Assembly: GCA_031082125.1 (NCBI GenBank)
Contig: JAVHLM010000002.1
Span: forward strand, 1 to 64,000
Reading direction: 5' to 3'
Source of the DNA: Candidatus Eremiobacterota bacterium
Lineage (GTDB): Bacteria; Vulcanimicrobiota; CADAWZ01; Ess09-12
DNA: 64,000 nucleotides
Positions 25,589 through 34,871 of this stretch are shown in pieces (within the stretch, counting starts at the first letter, position 1; each line of letters starts with the position of its first letter). Made by a program: the position numbers and the translations under genes. Below the pieces are notes generated by a model that searched no databases, had not been told where the DNA came from, and was given only the letters and a program-made list of their open reading frames with translations.

Positions 25589-28249
25589 TCAGTCAAGATG
25601 CCCGAGCCCCTCTTCAAGCTTTTTTCCCGCCATCGCAAGGGCTTCTTCGAGCTTCTCCCCATGCCTGCCGCCGCCCTTTGCAAAGTCGGGGCGGCCTCCC
25701 CCCCCTCCCCCGAGGAATGCCGACGTCTCTTTCACAAGGTTCCCGATGTGGATTTTTCCCGCGAGGGCCTTGGAGGCAAAGCCGATGATGACGAGATTAT
25801 CCTTCTCCCCCGAGGTGATAATCCCGCATACGGGCACCGGACCTCCCCTCAGCTCGTCGGCAAGCTCTCCCAGGGCCGCGGGGGCAATGTCCCTGAAGGA
25901 AGCCAGGACAATTCTGGCCCCGCCGGCATGAAGAGCCTTGTCGAGAAGCTCCTCCCTCAGGGCCTTGAGGTCTTTCTTCTCCTCGCGGGCCTTCATTTTC
26001 TTGAGCTCCTTCACCTGGGTGATCATCCCCTCGATGCGGGCGGGGACATCGGAAGGCTGCGCATTAAGGGAGGCAGAGGCGGCCCTGAGAAGAGACCGCA
26101 CCTCCTGGATTCTCGCAAGGCTGCCCATCCCGGTCATCGCCTCGATCCTTCTCACGCCGGCCTCCGATGAGGACTCCGAGGCAAGGTAGAAAAAGCCCAG
26201 GTCACCGGTCCTCATCGTATGGGTGCCGCCGCAGAGCTCGCGGGAGAAGCCTCCTATGTCGATGACCCTCACGAGGTCCCCGTATTTTTCCCCGAAGAGG
26301 GCCGTCACCCCTTCGCTTTTTGCCTCGTCGAGCCTTTTTATGCTGATGGCGAGGGGAATGTTGTCGCATATCCTCTCGTTCACCAGGCTCTCTATCTTCT
26401 GAAGCTCCTCAGGGGTTATTGCCTGGGGGTGTGTCACGTCGAAGCGAAGATACAGGGGATTTACTTCCGAGCCCTGCTGGGTGGCATGGGGGCCCAGCAC
26501 TTCCCTGAGAGCCCAGTGAAGGAGGTGCGTCGCCGTGTGGTTTGCACAGATGCCCTTCCTGCGCCCGGCGTCAACGCGGGCCTCGACCCCGGGGGGAAGA
26601 GGGCCTCCTGCGCCCTCGACGAGTTCCCCGATGTGGACGATATAGTCACCCGATTTCTTCGTGTCATCGACCCTGAAGGTGAAGCCTGGCGCCGCTATGG
26701 TGCCGCTGTCACCCACCTGGCCTCCCGCCTCGGCGTAAAAAGGCGTCCTGTCAAGGATAAGGACCTGCCTTCCCACGAGTTTCAGAGGGCGGGCCTTTGA
26801 CACGAAACCGAGTTCTTCCGAGCCTTCCTGCTCCCAGTACCCGGTGAATTCCGTAGACGCAAGTCCCACGAGGTCGTCAGGGCTGAAAGGCTCCTGCCGT
26901 GCCTCGCCTTTCGAGCGCTCGCGGTGCTCCTCCTCGGCCTTCTTCCAGCCCTCCTCGTCAACGGCAAGGCCTTGCTCACCGGCCATCTGATCAATGAGAT
27001 CCCTGGGGAAGCCGTCCTGGTGATAGAGGCGGTACGCCTCAGAGCCGTCAAGGACCGTGCGGCCTCCCAGGCTTTCGACGACAGCGGCAAAGCGCCCCAG
27101 GCCCCTGTCAAGGGTGAGGGCGAAGAGCTCCTCCTCCTCCCTCACGATGCCCTCAATGTGGCCAAGACGCTCCATGACATTGGGGAAAATGTCATGGTAA
27201 AGGGTGCCCACCACAGGGGGAAGACGGTAAATGAAGGGCTCTTTCATGGCGAGGACCTGCCTCCCGAAGCGTGCCGCCCTCCTGAGGAGGCTCCGCAGCA
27301 CCGAGCCGCGGCCTTTCTTCTCCGGGATGGCGCCGTCGGCAATGGCGAAGCAGAGGGCTTTCACGTGGTCTGCCACGACGCGGAGGGCCACGTCGATCTC
27401 GCCGCGGTGCTCCTTGTAACCGAACCCCGTTATTTCTTTCAGCGCCTCGAAGAGAGGCCTGAAAAGGTCGGTGTCATAGTTTGAGTGAGTCCCTTCCACG
27501 ATGCCCACGAGGCGTTCGAAGCCCATGCCGGTGTCCACGTGGTTTTTCTCCAGGCGCATGAGGCTCCCGTCCTTCTTCCTGTTAAACTGGATGAACACGA
27601 GGTTCCAGATCTCGATGAAGCGGGCACAGCCGCCGTTCACCGCGCATCGGTGGCCGGCGAGGTGTTTTTTGTCGCAGAAGCTTTCGCCCAGGTCAATATG
27701 GATCTCCGAGCAGGGCCCGCAGGGCCCCACCTCGCCCATCTCCCAGAAATTGTCCTTTTTTCCGAAAGGGAGCACCCTTGAGGGAGCGATTCCAGTCACT
27801 TCAGGCCAGATGTCGCGCGACTCGGTATCAGCGGCAGTTCCTTCACGGTCATCGCCGCCGAAATAGGTGGCATAGAGCTTCTCCTTTTCAATGCCGCAGG
27901 TGCCGGTGAGAAACTCCCAGGCCCACAGGATGGCCTCGCGCTTGAAGTAGTCGCCGAAAGACCAGTTGCCCAGCATCTCGAAAAAGGTGTGATGGTAAGT
28001 GTCGCGGCCCACCTCGTCAAGATCGTTGTGCTTCCCTGAGACGCGCAGGCACTTCTGCGTGTCGGCAACGCGGGGATGAGGCGCCCTGCCCGTGCCCAGG
28101 AAAATGTTCTTGAACTGGTTCATACCGGCGTTGGTGAAAAGGAGCGTGGGATCGTCAATGGGGACGACAGGCGCCGAGGGCATTATGGCATGGTCTCTTT
28201 CCCGGAAAAATGCCAGGAACTGGTCTCGAATCATTTTCTGTGACTTCAC
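25589..28249 (-). CDS. alaS: Alanyl-tRNA synthetase
   Basis: 886 residues from GTG 28249 (GGAGG upstream; ATG 28234 in frame is an alternative). It contains the class II core (FFxxRxH start, TNAGMNQFK), the tRNA-recognition domain, an editing domain with HTATHLLH and CGGTH zinc ligands, and a C-terminal oligomerisation domain with a Gly-rich tail (FLGGGGGGRPDFAKGGG). It charges tRNA-Ala and hydrolyses Ser/Gly mischarged tRNA; the tRNA-Ala at 1834 carries the G3-U70 pair it reads. First gene of the alaS-leuS pair. Confidence 0.97.
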   Translation of the reverse strand: MKSQKMIRDQFLAFFRERDHAIMPSAPVVPIDDPTLLFTNAGMNQFKNIFLGTGRAPHPRVADTQKCLRVSGKHNDLDEVGRDTYHHTFFEMLGNWSFGDYFKREAILWAWEFLTGTCGIEKEKLYATYFGGDDREGTAADTESRDIWPEVTGIAPSRVLPFGKKDNFWEMGEVGPCGPCSEIHIDLGESFCDKKHLAGHRCAVNGGCARFIEIWNLVFIQFNRKKDGSLMRLEKNHVDTGMGFERLVGIVEGTHSNYDTDLFRPLFEALKEITGFGYKEHRGEIDVALRVVADHVKALCFAIADGAIPEKKGRGSVLRSLLRRAARFGRQVLAMKEPFIYRLPPVVGTLYHDIFPNVMERLGHIEGIVREEEELFALTLDRGLGRFAAVVESLGGRTVLDGSEAYRLYHQDGFPRDLIDQMAGEQGLAVDEEGWKKAEEEHRERSKGEARQEPFSPDDLVGLASTEFTGYWEQEGSEELGFVSKARPLKLVGRQVLILDRTPFYAEAGGQVGDSGTIAAPGFTFRVDDTKKSGDYIVHIGELVEGAGGPLPPGVEARVDAGRRKGICANHTATHLLHWALREVLGPHATQQGSEVNPLYLRFDVTHPQAITPEELQKIESLVNERICDNIPLAISIKRLDEAKSEGVTALFGEKYGDLVRVIDIGGFSRELCGGTHTMRTGDLGFFYLASESSSEAGVRRIEAMTGMGSLARIQEVRSLLRAASASLNAQPSDVPARIEGMITQVKELKKMKAREEKKDLKALREELLDKALHAGGARIVLASFRDIAPAALGELADELRGGPVPVCGIITSGEKDNLVIIGFASKALAGKIHIGNLVKETSAFLGGGGGGRPDFAKGGGRHGEKLEEALAMAGKKLEEGLGHLD

Positions 28250-28428
28250 GGTAAGGTAACCTCCAGGTTCTGTCAGGTGCGATGTCCTGCCCGCATTGCA
28301 CAGTATATTAGCCAGAGTCCCGGCCTTTTCCTCTCCGCAGGTACATGGCCCCTTTAAGAGGCGGCCTGAGCAGCGCGGCGCTCCAGAGCCTATGGTGTCG
28401 CCCGCAGGTTGAAGCCCCGGGCAATATA

Positions 28429-28482
28429 TTTACATTATCTTAACAAAAGAACTGTTGAAAAGGGGCGTGATACGATTATAAT
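28429..28482 (+). promoter_or_regulatory. Promoter with 11-bp direct-repeat box for the 879-residue protein
   Basis: The core promoter is TTGAAA (28455-28460), 16 bp, TATAAT (28477-28482). Just upstream are TTTACA (28429-28434), 5 bp, TTAACA (28440-28445), the same 11-bp-period repeat seen before the subtilase gene. The rest of the 290-bp gap to alaS holds no recognisable gene. Confidence 0.6.
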
Positions 28483-28539
28483 AGGACTATCGGGAGAGAT
28501 CCGCTCTCTTTTCATTTCATTGAAAGCGAAGGTGAGCTT

Positions 28540-31179
28540 ATGAAGATAGAAAATTACGGTGTTTCCCAGGTTTTTCCCCAGAAGACGGCGCCCTGCGGGG
28601 AACTGCAGGGGAAGGGAGAGCCTGCCGCGCAGGATACGGTGCAGCTGGGCCGGAGCAGCTCTTCAAGGAAGATGGCGAGAATCACCGTTCCTTCACGGAG
28701 CGCCGCTCCCATGGAATCTCTTGCCGATGGAAGCGCCTTCACGGCCCTTTCAGCGTCAGCCTCAATGACGGGCGCCGCTTTGGGCTCCACCATAGCCACC
28801 CTGAGCCATGACGAGCTTGTGGCGAAGCTCCAGAACATTGAGACAAAGGGCTTTTCTTTCTTCTCGAAAAAGTCTTCGTGGCTTCCTTTCTCGGACAAGC
28901 ACAAAGCCCTCACCGCCCAAGGCGCCGCAGAGGTCCTGGAGCATGGGAGCGCCAAGGAGAAGGGAGCCATTGAGGTAAAAAGGGAATCCCTCACCTACCT
29001 TCCCATGGAGAGCGCGAACGACGTGAGGGAGCTTGACGGCCTCTACGGCAGCCTCGACATGGCCAAGGTGGAGAGGCCCGACCTGCTCAAGCTTTTCGGC
29101 GATGTCGAGGGGGTGGGCTACTCCTTCAAGGCGAAGGGTGAAAAGGGAAAGGAAACCGTGGGAGCCTATGGTGCCTATAACCTCGTCACGGGTGACTGGA
29201 AAGATATTCCCTTGGCGCGGGAGGTCATCATTGACTCAGGCGGCGTGACTCTGGCGACCATAGACAGCGCCAAGGCTGCCGATCCCATGAAGATAAGGGA
29301 AGAGCTCAAAGACGCCAAGGATGCCGTGGCAAGGCTCGCAGCCCTCGGCAGCCATATCACGCAGGCCGAGATAAAGATGGTGGGGAAGCCCGTGAGCGGC
29401 ACCACCTTTGCGGAGCGGGCCTCGTTCTTCCAGGAGCTCGCGTCCCGTGATAAAGATCTGGACGATGTAAAGAACACTTACCAGCTCGTGGCGGGAGCGA
29501 GCGCCTCAAAGAATGATTTCAACGGGTCATCGGCCACGATGCTCCGCCTCTATGACGAGGTGGGCTCCCATGGCACCAGGGATGTGCAGTGGGCCTACAA
29601 CTATATCCAGCAGAACCTTAAGGAGAGCTCACCGGCGTGCGAATCCTTCCACAGGCTCCTTAAAGCCACGGGGGACCTGAACTCCGCCATCAACGGCCTC
29701 CAGTTCATCCAGAACCCCGTGGGCAAGGAGGATCTCGCCGCCAGGGAGCACACCTTCGTGGCCCTTGTCGAGAAGGAGAGGGACAACGACGAGGCCCTCA
29801 GGGATTACCAGGCCCTCGAATCGCACTTAGGGCAGGGCGAGACACTTGAGGGAGCCTCGAAGGAGTTTTTCAGCCTCATGGAAGGCCTTGAAAAGAGAGG
29901 CAAGCCCCTCAACAGGACCAGGAGAGGCTTTGTGTACCTCAGGACGGACCTCAACGGGCAGAAAGACCGCCAGGAGTCCTTCGGGAGGATCTTCAGGGAG
30001 ATGGGCGACATCGAGGAGAGCATCAGGGCGATGAAGTTCCTGAAAAATCCCCAGGGCTCCCAGAACTACGGCGTCCGCGAAGGGGCCTTTCTTGCCATTC
30101 TCGCCGGTGAGAAGGATACGGGCCGCGCCTGCGATGACTACTCCTTTGTGGCGAAGCACCTTCCTGAAGGCCTCGACCTTGCCGGGGCATCGTCGCTTTT
30201 CGCCGGCCTCCTGGGCGATGTGAAGGACTCATGGGATGAGAGCGACAAGGCCCGTGCTGCTTACCAGTACCTCGCGGAGCACCATGGCACTGATCCCATT
30301 GCACAGGAGCGCTTCAGGAACATCCTGAGGCATGTGAAAGAGGTGGACGCGGCGGGACAGGTCTCGTCTGCCCTCAATGAAAGCCTCGGAAGTGAGGCAT
30401 ACGAGGCCAGGGAAAAGTCCTTCTTCTCCATCCTTGAAGTGAGCCGGGGCTATCGCGATGCCCTTGAGAATTACAGGGGAGTGGCGGCTCTCATCGCCCC
30501 CGGAGAGGACGTGGACGCTGCCGCCGGGCAGTTCGTCATCCTCGCGAAATCGCTCACTTATTCCTACAATGAGTCGCCTCTTGCCGCCTACCGTGAGACC
30601 AGGGAAAGCTTCAAGGACAATCCCGCGGGCTTTGCCGTCTTCCTGGACCTTGCAAAGTCCCTTGAGCGTTATGATACCACAAAGGAAGCCTATGATCTCA
30701 TCACAGCGCCCGTGAGAGAGGAATCCCTTGAGGATCGCAAGGAGGTCTTTCTCCGCATCGCTGAGAACTGCGCACCCCAGGCGCCCATGCATGCCTCCCA
30801 GGCCGAGGTCAATGAGAAAAAGGGAAAAGAGGCTGTTGAGAACTACCGGATCATCTCCACAAAGCTCAACAATGCAGAAAATCTCAAGGATGGCGCCGCA
30901 AGGTTTGAAAAGCTCGCCTCCGTCATGGGCGGCGAAAAACGTGGCGAAGAGGCCCGTGATGCCTTCGCTTTCATTGCCGCCGAGATGGAGCGGGGGAGCT
31001 TCCCCGGCAAGTCCGCCCAGGAAGTCACCGAGGAACTCATGAAGATCCTCCTCATCACCGACTCCCTGGCGCAGGCCAAAACGCAGCTTCTCCACCCGCA
31101 GAGCGGCAACAAGATTGAGGAGGGTGACGACTTCGTAATTATCGGGGGAGTGATGCTCCCCGTAAAAAAAGGAACCTGA
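28540..31179 (+). CDS. Leader-bearing protein with five 110-residue helical repeats
   Basis: 879 residues, not recognised. The leader (1-40) ends in QDTVQLG (Asp32). Residues about 70-280 are a mixed region. Then five tandem units begin at AERASFF (291), AREHTFV (401), VREGAFL (512), AREKSFF (623) and DRKEVFL (732), so the period is 109-111 residues. Each unit has an aromatic-rich first helix, a Y/F-x-x-V/L-A helix about 25 residues on, and an F-x-x-L helix after it. It is predicted almost all alpha-helical, a solenoid-like scaffold. No signal peptide, membrane helix or catalytic motif is seen. Own promoter; a SpoIID gene follows 26 bp later. Confidence 0.72.
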   Translation: MKIENYGVSQVFPQKTAPCGELQGKGEPAAQDTVQLGRSSSSRKMARITVPSRSAAPMESLADGSAFTALSASASMTGAALGSTIATLSHDELVAKLQNIETKGFSFFSKKSSWLPFSDKHKALTAQGAAEVLEHGSAKEKGAIEVKRESLTYLPMESANDVRELDGLYGSLDMAKVERPDLLKLFGDVEGVGYSFKAKGEKGKETVGAYGAYNLVTGDWKDIPLAREVIIDSGGVTLATIDSAKAADPMKIREELKDAKDAVARLAALGSHITQAEIKMVGKPVSGTTFAERASFFQELASRDKDLDDVKNTYQLVAGASASKNDFNGSSATMLRLYDEVGSHGTRDVQWAYNYIQQNLKESSPACESFHRLLKATGDLNSAINGLQFIQNPVGKEDLAAREHTFVALVEKERDNDEALRDYQALESHLGQGETLEGASKEFFSLMEGLEKRGKPLNRTRRGFVYLRTDLNGQKDRQESFGRIFREMGDIEESIRAMKFLKNPQGSQNYGVREGAFLAILAGEKDTGRACDDYSFVAKHLPEGLDLAGASSLFAGLLGDVKDSWDESDKARAAYQYLAEHHGTDPIAQERFRNILRHVKEVDAAGQVSSALNESLGSEAYEAREKSFFSILEVSRGYRDALENYRGVAALIAPGEDVDAAAGQFVILAKSLTYSYNESPLAAYRETRESFKDNPAGFAVFLDLAKSLERYDTTKEAYDLITAPVREESLEDRKEVFLRIAENCAPQAPMHASQAEVNEKKGKEAVENYRIISTKLNNAENLKDGAARFEKLASVMGGEKRGEEARDAFAFIAAEMERGSFPGKSAQEVTEELMKILLITDSLAQAKTQLLHPQSGNKIEEGDDFVIIGGVMLPVKKGT

Positions 31180-31205
31180 GGCGCCTCTAGAGAATCTCAC
31201 CTTCT

Positions 31206-32597
31206 ATGCGGCGTGTACCATTGAAAATGTGCCTTATGGGAGTGCTGCTCCTGATGATATGCGGCGCTCCCTTTTCCGTATACCCCGGCGAGGATGAGAC
31301 CGATATCAGGGTCCACCTTCTCTCCGGTGACGCCGTGAGAATAGCCTCCAGCGGCGATATGAAGGTATTTTTAGGAAACGATGCCCTTCTCACTCTCAAG
31401 GGAGCCACCGCCATTGCTCTCAAGGACGGCAAGTTCTTTTTCAACGACGACCCTTCATCGCTTGAGTCTTTCATGATTACCCCCTCCCGTGAGCAAGACG
31501 CGATCTCCGTGAACGGGAAAGCTTACAGGGGAAAGATCGCCGTGATAAAAAGGAAGCCCGAGAGCTTCATTATAGTGAATCATGTGGACATCGAGGACTA
31601 CCTGGCGGGCGTACTGGGCGGCGAGGTGTCGGCCTCGTGGCCTCCCGAGTCTCTCAAGGCCCAGGCCGTGGCGGCGCGAACCTATGTGCTCTACAAGAAA
31701 GAGCACCCCAGGGACAAGGATTTCGACGTTTTCTGCACCACGCAGGACCAGGTCTATTCGGGGCTTGCAGGCGAGGTGCCGGCTCTCATGGGCGCCGTGA
31801 GGGACACGAGGGGGCAGGTGATCTTCTACCAGGACAAAGTGATCAAGGCCTATTACCATTCCACCTGCGGCGGACACACCGAGGATGGCAGCGAGGTCTT
31901 CCCCCAGGACGGCGCGTTCTTGAAGGGCGTTCCCTGCCCTTTTTGTGATGTGTCACCGTGCCGCTCGTGGGTCTATGATATCTCTCTTGATGATCTGGGA
32001 GGGCTCCTCAAGAAGGGGGGGATCCTCACCGGCGATCTGCTGGAGGTGAAGATCACCAGGGCGAGCCGCTCAGGGAGGGTAGGCGAGGTGACCCTTGTCG
32101 CCACCGAAGGGGTAAAGACCATCAAGGGCTCAGAGCTCAGGATGCTGGCGGGCCCCGGCAGGGTGAAAAGCACCCGCTACACCCTCTCAGCCGATGAGCC
32201 CCGCGAAGTGGCCGTCATGCGCCTTGTTCCCGACTTGAAAAAGGTGGCTCCAAGGATGGAGCTTCCCGATGACACGAGGCTCCTGGCAGGTTTTGTCCTT
32301 ACAGGAATAGGACCCCTCTGCCCCTCTGCGGCGCAGGTTTTGAGAGCCGTGTACCCTGAGGAAACAGCCGAGAGCCCGTCTCCCCGCGTGGTTCGCAATG
32401 ACGTGCTCTCAGGCCATCTCGAGGAGGTGCTGGTGAAAGTGCCTTCGCGCTTTCATTTTTCCGGCGGGGGGTGGGGTCATGGCGTGGGGATGTGCCAGTG
32501 GGGAGCTTACGGCATGGCAAAGCAGGGCTCAGGGTACAGGGATATCCTGAAATACTATTACCCTGGCACCGAGATCCGCGACATTCACAGGAAGTAA
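31206..32597 (+). CDS. SpoIID/LytB-domain protein
   Basis: 463 residues with a signal peptide (1-24). The SpoIID domain (about 115-455) has the conserved EDYLAGVLGGEVSASWPPESLKAQAVAARTY segment with the catalytic-type Glu, the HSTCGGHTED Cys motif, and the C-terminal GWGHGVGMCQWGAYGMAKQG box. The SpoIID protein of Bacillus subtilis is a peptidoglycan lytic transglycosylase; homologues occur in many non-sporulating bacteria for wall remodelling. Here it is likely a cell-wall enzyme. No clear ribosome site precedes ATG 31206, which may depend on translation from the gene 26 bp upstream. Confidence 0.88.
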   Translation: MRRVPLKMCLMGVLLLMICGAPFSVYPGEDETDIRVHLLSGDAVRIASSGDMKVFLGNDALLTLKGATAIALKDGKFFFNDDPSSLESFMITPSREQDAISVNGKAYRGKIAVIKRKPESFIIVNHVDIEDYLAGVLGGEVSASWPPESLKAQAVAARTYVLYKKEHPRDKDFDVFCTTQDQVYSGLAGEVPALMGAVRDTRGQVIFYQDKVIKAYYHSTCGGHTEDGSEVFPQDGAFLKGVPCPFCDVSPCRSWVYDISLDDLGGLLKKGGILTGDLLEVKITRASRSGRVGEVTLVATEGVKTIKGSELRMLAGPGRVKSTRYTLSADEPREVAVMRLVPDLKKVAPRMELPDDTRLLAGFVLTGIGPLCPSAAQVLRAVYPEETAESPSPRVVRNDVLSGHLEEVLVKVPSRFHFSGGGWGHGVGMCQWGAYGMAKQGSGYRDILKYYYPGTEIRDIHRK

Positions 32598-32699
32598 CCC
32601 CTTATCCCGGGCTTCCGCCCCATGGTGAGGCCTTCACCGCCGTTCGTGACTCTCGCTCCATAAAGTGCCCCAGGAGGATACTTTCCCATAGGGGAGAAT

Positions 32700-33458
32700 A
32701 TGAAGGGAAAGACTTTTACCCCGGAAGGTGAGGTTGCCGTGGAAAAGAGTGTTCCCATTCCCGTGAAGGATCTTCTCAAGAAAGTGCCGCTTTTTGCCGA
32801 GATGGCCGATGACGATCTCACGAGCCTCAAGGAGATTGTCCATGTAAAGAAATTTCCCAAGGGCACGGTACTATTTGAAGAGGGAGACGAGGGGCAGGAG
32901 CTTTTTGTCATCCTGAAGGGGCTCCTGAAGATAAGCGTCATCCATGAGGACGGCAGGGAATTTACCCTCATCATCAGCAGGCCCTATGACTGCCTCGGCG
33001 AGATTGCCCTCCTTGACGGCTCGCCACGCTCTGCGGGGGCCACGGCCCTCGAGGATGTCGAGGTCCTCTCGATCCGCAAAAGCGATTTTGACCAGGTCAT
33101 AAACAGGCATTCAAAACTCAAGGATTCCATCATCAAGCTCCTGTGCTGGCGCCTGCGGAACCTTACCGATGAGGTCACCGATTTTGCCTTTCTGAACGTC
33201 TATTACCGCCTGTCGAAGAAGCTCCTGGAGCTTGCCGATACCTTCGGCGTCGAGAGCCCCGAGGGGATCGTCATCAACAGGAAGATAACCCACCAGGAGC
33301 TTGCCAACATGGTGGCCACCTCCAGGGAGATGATCACCAAGATAATCAATGAGATGAAGAAAGAGAAGGTGCTGGCTCTCCAGCAGCACCGCATGGTCAT
33401 ACCCCAGAGGGGGAAGACCGTGCTCCTGCGGGCTTCCACTATACTTGACAAGCATTAA
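32700..33458 (+). CDS. Crp/Fnr-family transcriptional regulator
   Basis: 252 residues. The cNMP-binding beta-roll (about 30-145) has the GxxxGE-like LGEIALLDGSPRSAGATALE segment. The C-terminal HTH is ITHQELANMVATSREMITKIINEMKKEKVL. No Cys cluster is present, so it is Crp-like and not an FNR oxygen sensor. ATG 32700 has GGGGAG only 3 nt upstream; GTG at 32739 is an alternative start. It sits before the PPi-PFK gene and might control carbon or energy genes. Confidence 0.9.
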   Translation: MKGKTFTPEGEVAVEKSVPIPVKDLLKKVPLFAEMADDDLTSLKEIVHVKKFPKGTVLFEEGDEGQELFVILKGLLKISVIHEDGREFTLIISRPYDCLGEIALLDGSPRSAGATALEDVEVLSIRKSDFDQVINRHSKLKDSIIKLLCWRLRNLTDEVTDFAFLNVYYRLSKKLLELADTFGVESPEGIVINRKITHQELANMVATSREMITKIINEMKKEKVLALQQHRMVIPQRGKTVLLRASTILDKH

Positions 33459-33509
33459 GGGCGGCAGACTCTCTGCTGCATAAGAACAATAAGGAAAGAA
33501 GGGAAAACC

Positions 33510-34775
33510 ATGCTGAAAGGGAAAAAGCTTGCCATTCTCGTGGGAGGAGGACCTGCCCCCGGCATCAACTCGGTCATCAGCTCGGTGACCATCGAGGCCG
33601 TGAAGAAAGGGGCCTCGGTCATAGGAATTTATGACGGGTACGAGCACCTGGAGAAATGCGAGAAAAACATAGAGTTTCTGAATATCCCCAAAGTGAGCCG
33701 CATCCATCTCACCGGCGGGAGCATCCTGAGGACCTCCCGGGCCAATCCCACGAAGAGCGAGGAGAAGCTCCGGAATGTGGCGGAAACCCTGATGGACATG
33801 GAAGTGGGCTTCCTGGTGACGATAGGTGGTGACGACACGGCCTTCTCTGCGAGAAAGGTCACCGAGTACGCGAAATTTATCGGCTTCGATCTCAGGTGCT
33901 GCCATGTGCCCAAGACCATTGACAACGACCTTCCCCTCCCGGCGGGCATTCCCACCTTCGGCTACGAGACGGCGCGCTCCGAGGGGGCCCGCATCATCTC
34001 GACGATTGCCGAGGATGCAAGAACTTCGGGAAGGTGGTTTATCGTCATCGCCATGGGTCGCAAGGCAGGGCACCTGGCCCTGGGCATCGGCAAGTCAGCC
34101 GGGGCCACCATCACCCTCATCCCCGAGGAGTTTATCGGGAGGATCTCAATCGACCTGGTGATCGACACCATCACGGGCGCCATCATCAAGCGCCTGAGCC
34201 AGGGCTACGGGTACGGCGTGGCCGTCGTGGCCGAGGGCTTTTTTGAGTTCCTCGAGGAGAAGGACATTGAGAAGCACATCACCAAGCTCGAGAGCCTCGA
34301 GCGCGACGAGCACGGCCACATTCGCCTCTCGGAGCTCAACATCAGCGACGTGCTGAAATTCGGTGTCAAGAAAAAGCTCAAGAAGCACGACATCAAGATG
34401 ACTATCGTGGACCAGGAGCTCGGCTACGAGCTGCGCTGCGTCCATCCCTGCCCCTTCGACGTCGAGTATACCAGGAACCTGGGCTACGCCGCCGTTGATT
34501 TTCTCAACAAGGGCGGCACCAATGCCCTTATCTCCATCAACGGCGACTCGGTGGTCCCCATCCCCTTCGAGGAGATGATGGATCCCAAGACGGGAAAGAC
34601 CAAGGTGCGCCTGGTGGATACCAGCTCCCTCTCCTTCACCATTGCCAAGGAATATATGATCCGCCTTGAGCCTCAGGATTTCGAGGACGAGGAGGCTCTC
34701 AGGCTTCTTGCCAAGACGGCCCACATGTCGCCCAAGGAATTCAGGGAGCATTACGAGTACGTCGTGAAGTCATAG
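33510..34775 (+). CDS. 6-phosphofructokinase, pyrophosphate type
   Basis: 421 residues of the PFK family. It phosphorylates fructose 6-phosphate. The donor is read from two positions: GGDD at 106-109 (Asp109 where ATP enzymes have Gly) and PKTIDND at 134-140 (Lys135 where ATP enzymes have Gly). Both residues mark PPi-dependent enzymes. Asp138 is the catalytic base. ATG 33510 follows AAGGAAAG-like sequence. It lies 51 bp after the Crp-type gene. PPi use makes the step reversible and saves ATP. Confidence 0.87.
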   Translation: MLKGKKLAILVGGGPAPGINSVISSVTIEAVKKGASVIGIYDGYEHLEKCEKNIEFLNIPKVSRIHLTGGSILRTSRANPTKSEEKLRNVAETLMDMEVGFLVTIGGDDTAFSARKVTEYAKFIGFDLRCCHVPKTIDNDLPLPAGIPTFGYETARSEGARIISTIAEDARTSGRWFIVIAMGRKAGHLALGIGKSAGATITLIPEEFIGRISIDLVIDTITGAIIKRLSQGYGYGVAVVAEGFFEFLEEKDIEKHITKLESLERDEHGHIRLSELNISDVLKFGVKKKLKKHDIKMTIVDQELGYELRCVHPCPFDVEYTRNLGYAAVDFLNKGGTNALISINGDSVVPIPFEEMMDPKTGKTKVRLVDTSSLSFTIAKEYMIRLEPQDFEDEEALRLLAKTAHMSPKEFREHYEYVVKS

Positions 34776-34820
34776 AGTGAGCCCTTCCATCGCAAGGGCC
34801 GCAGCTCTTTCCGCCAAAAG

Positions 34821-34850
34821 AAAAGCCCCGCACAAGGTGCAGGGCTTTTT
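34821..34850. terminator. Bidirectional terminator between convergent genes
   Basis: AAAAGCCC (34821-34828) pairs with GGGCTTTT (34842-34849), with an inner GCAC / GTGC stem. A-tract on one side and T-tract on the other allow use from PPi-PFK (+) and from the glycine-zipper genes (-). Confidence 0.8.
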
Positions 34851-34871
34851 GGTGTCAGCATGGAGAGGGAG

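Noticed and set aside
28250-28428. T-box or riboswitch leader for alaS
   Set aside because: No T-box sequence, specifier stem or known riboswitch pattern was found in the gap.
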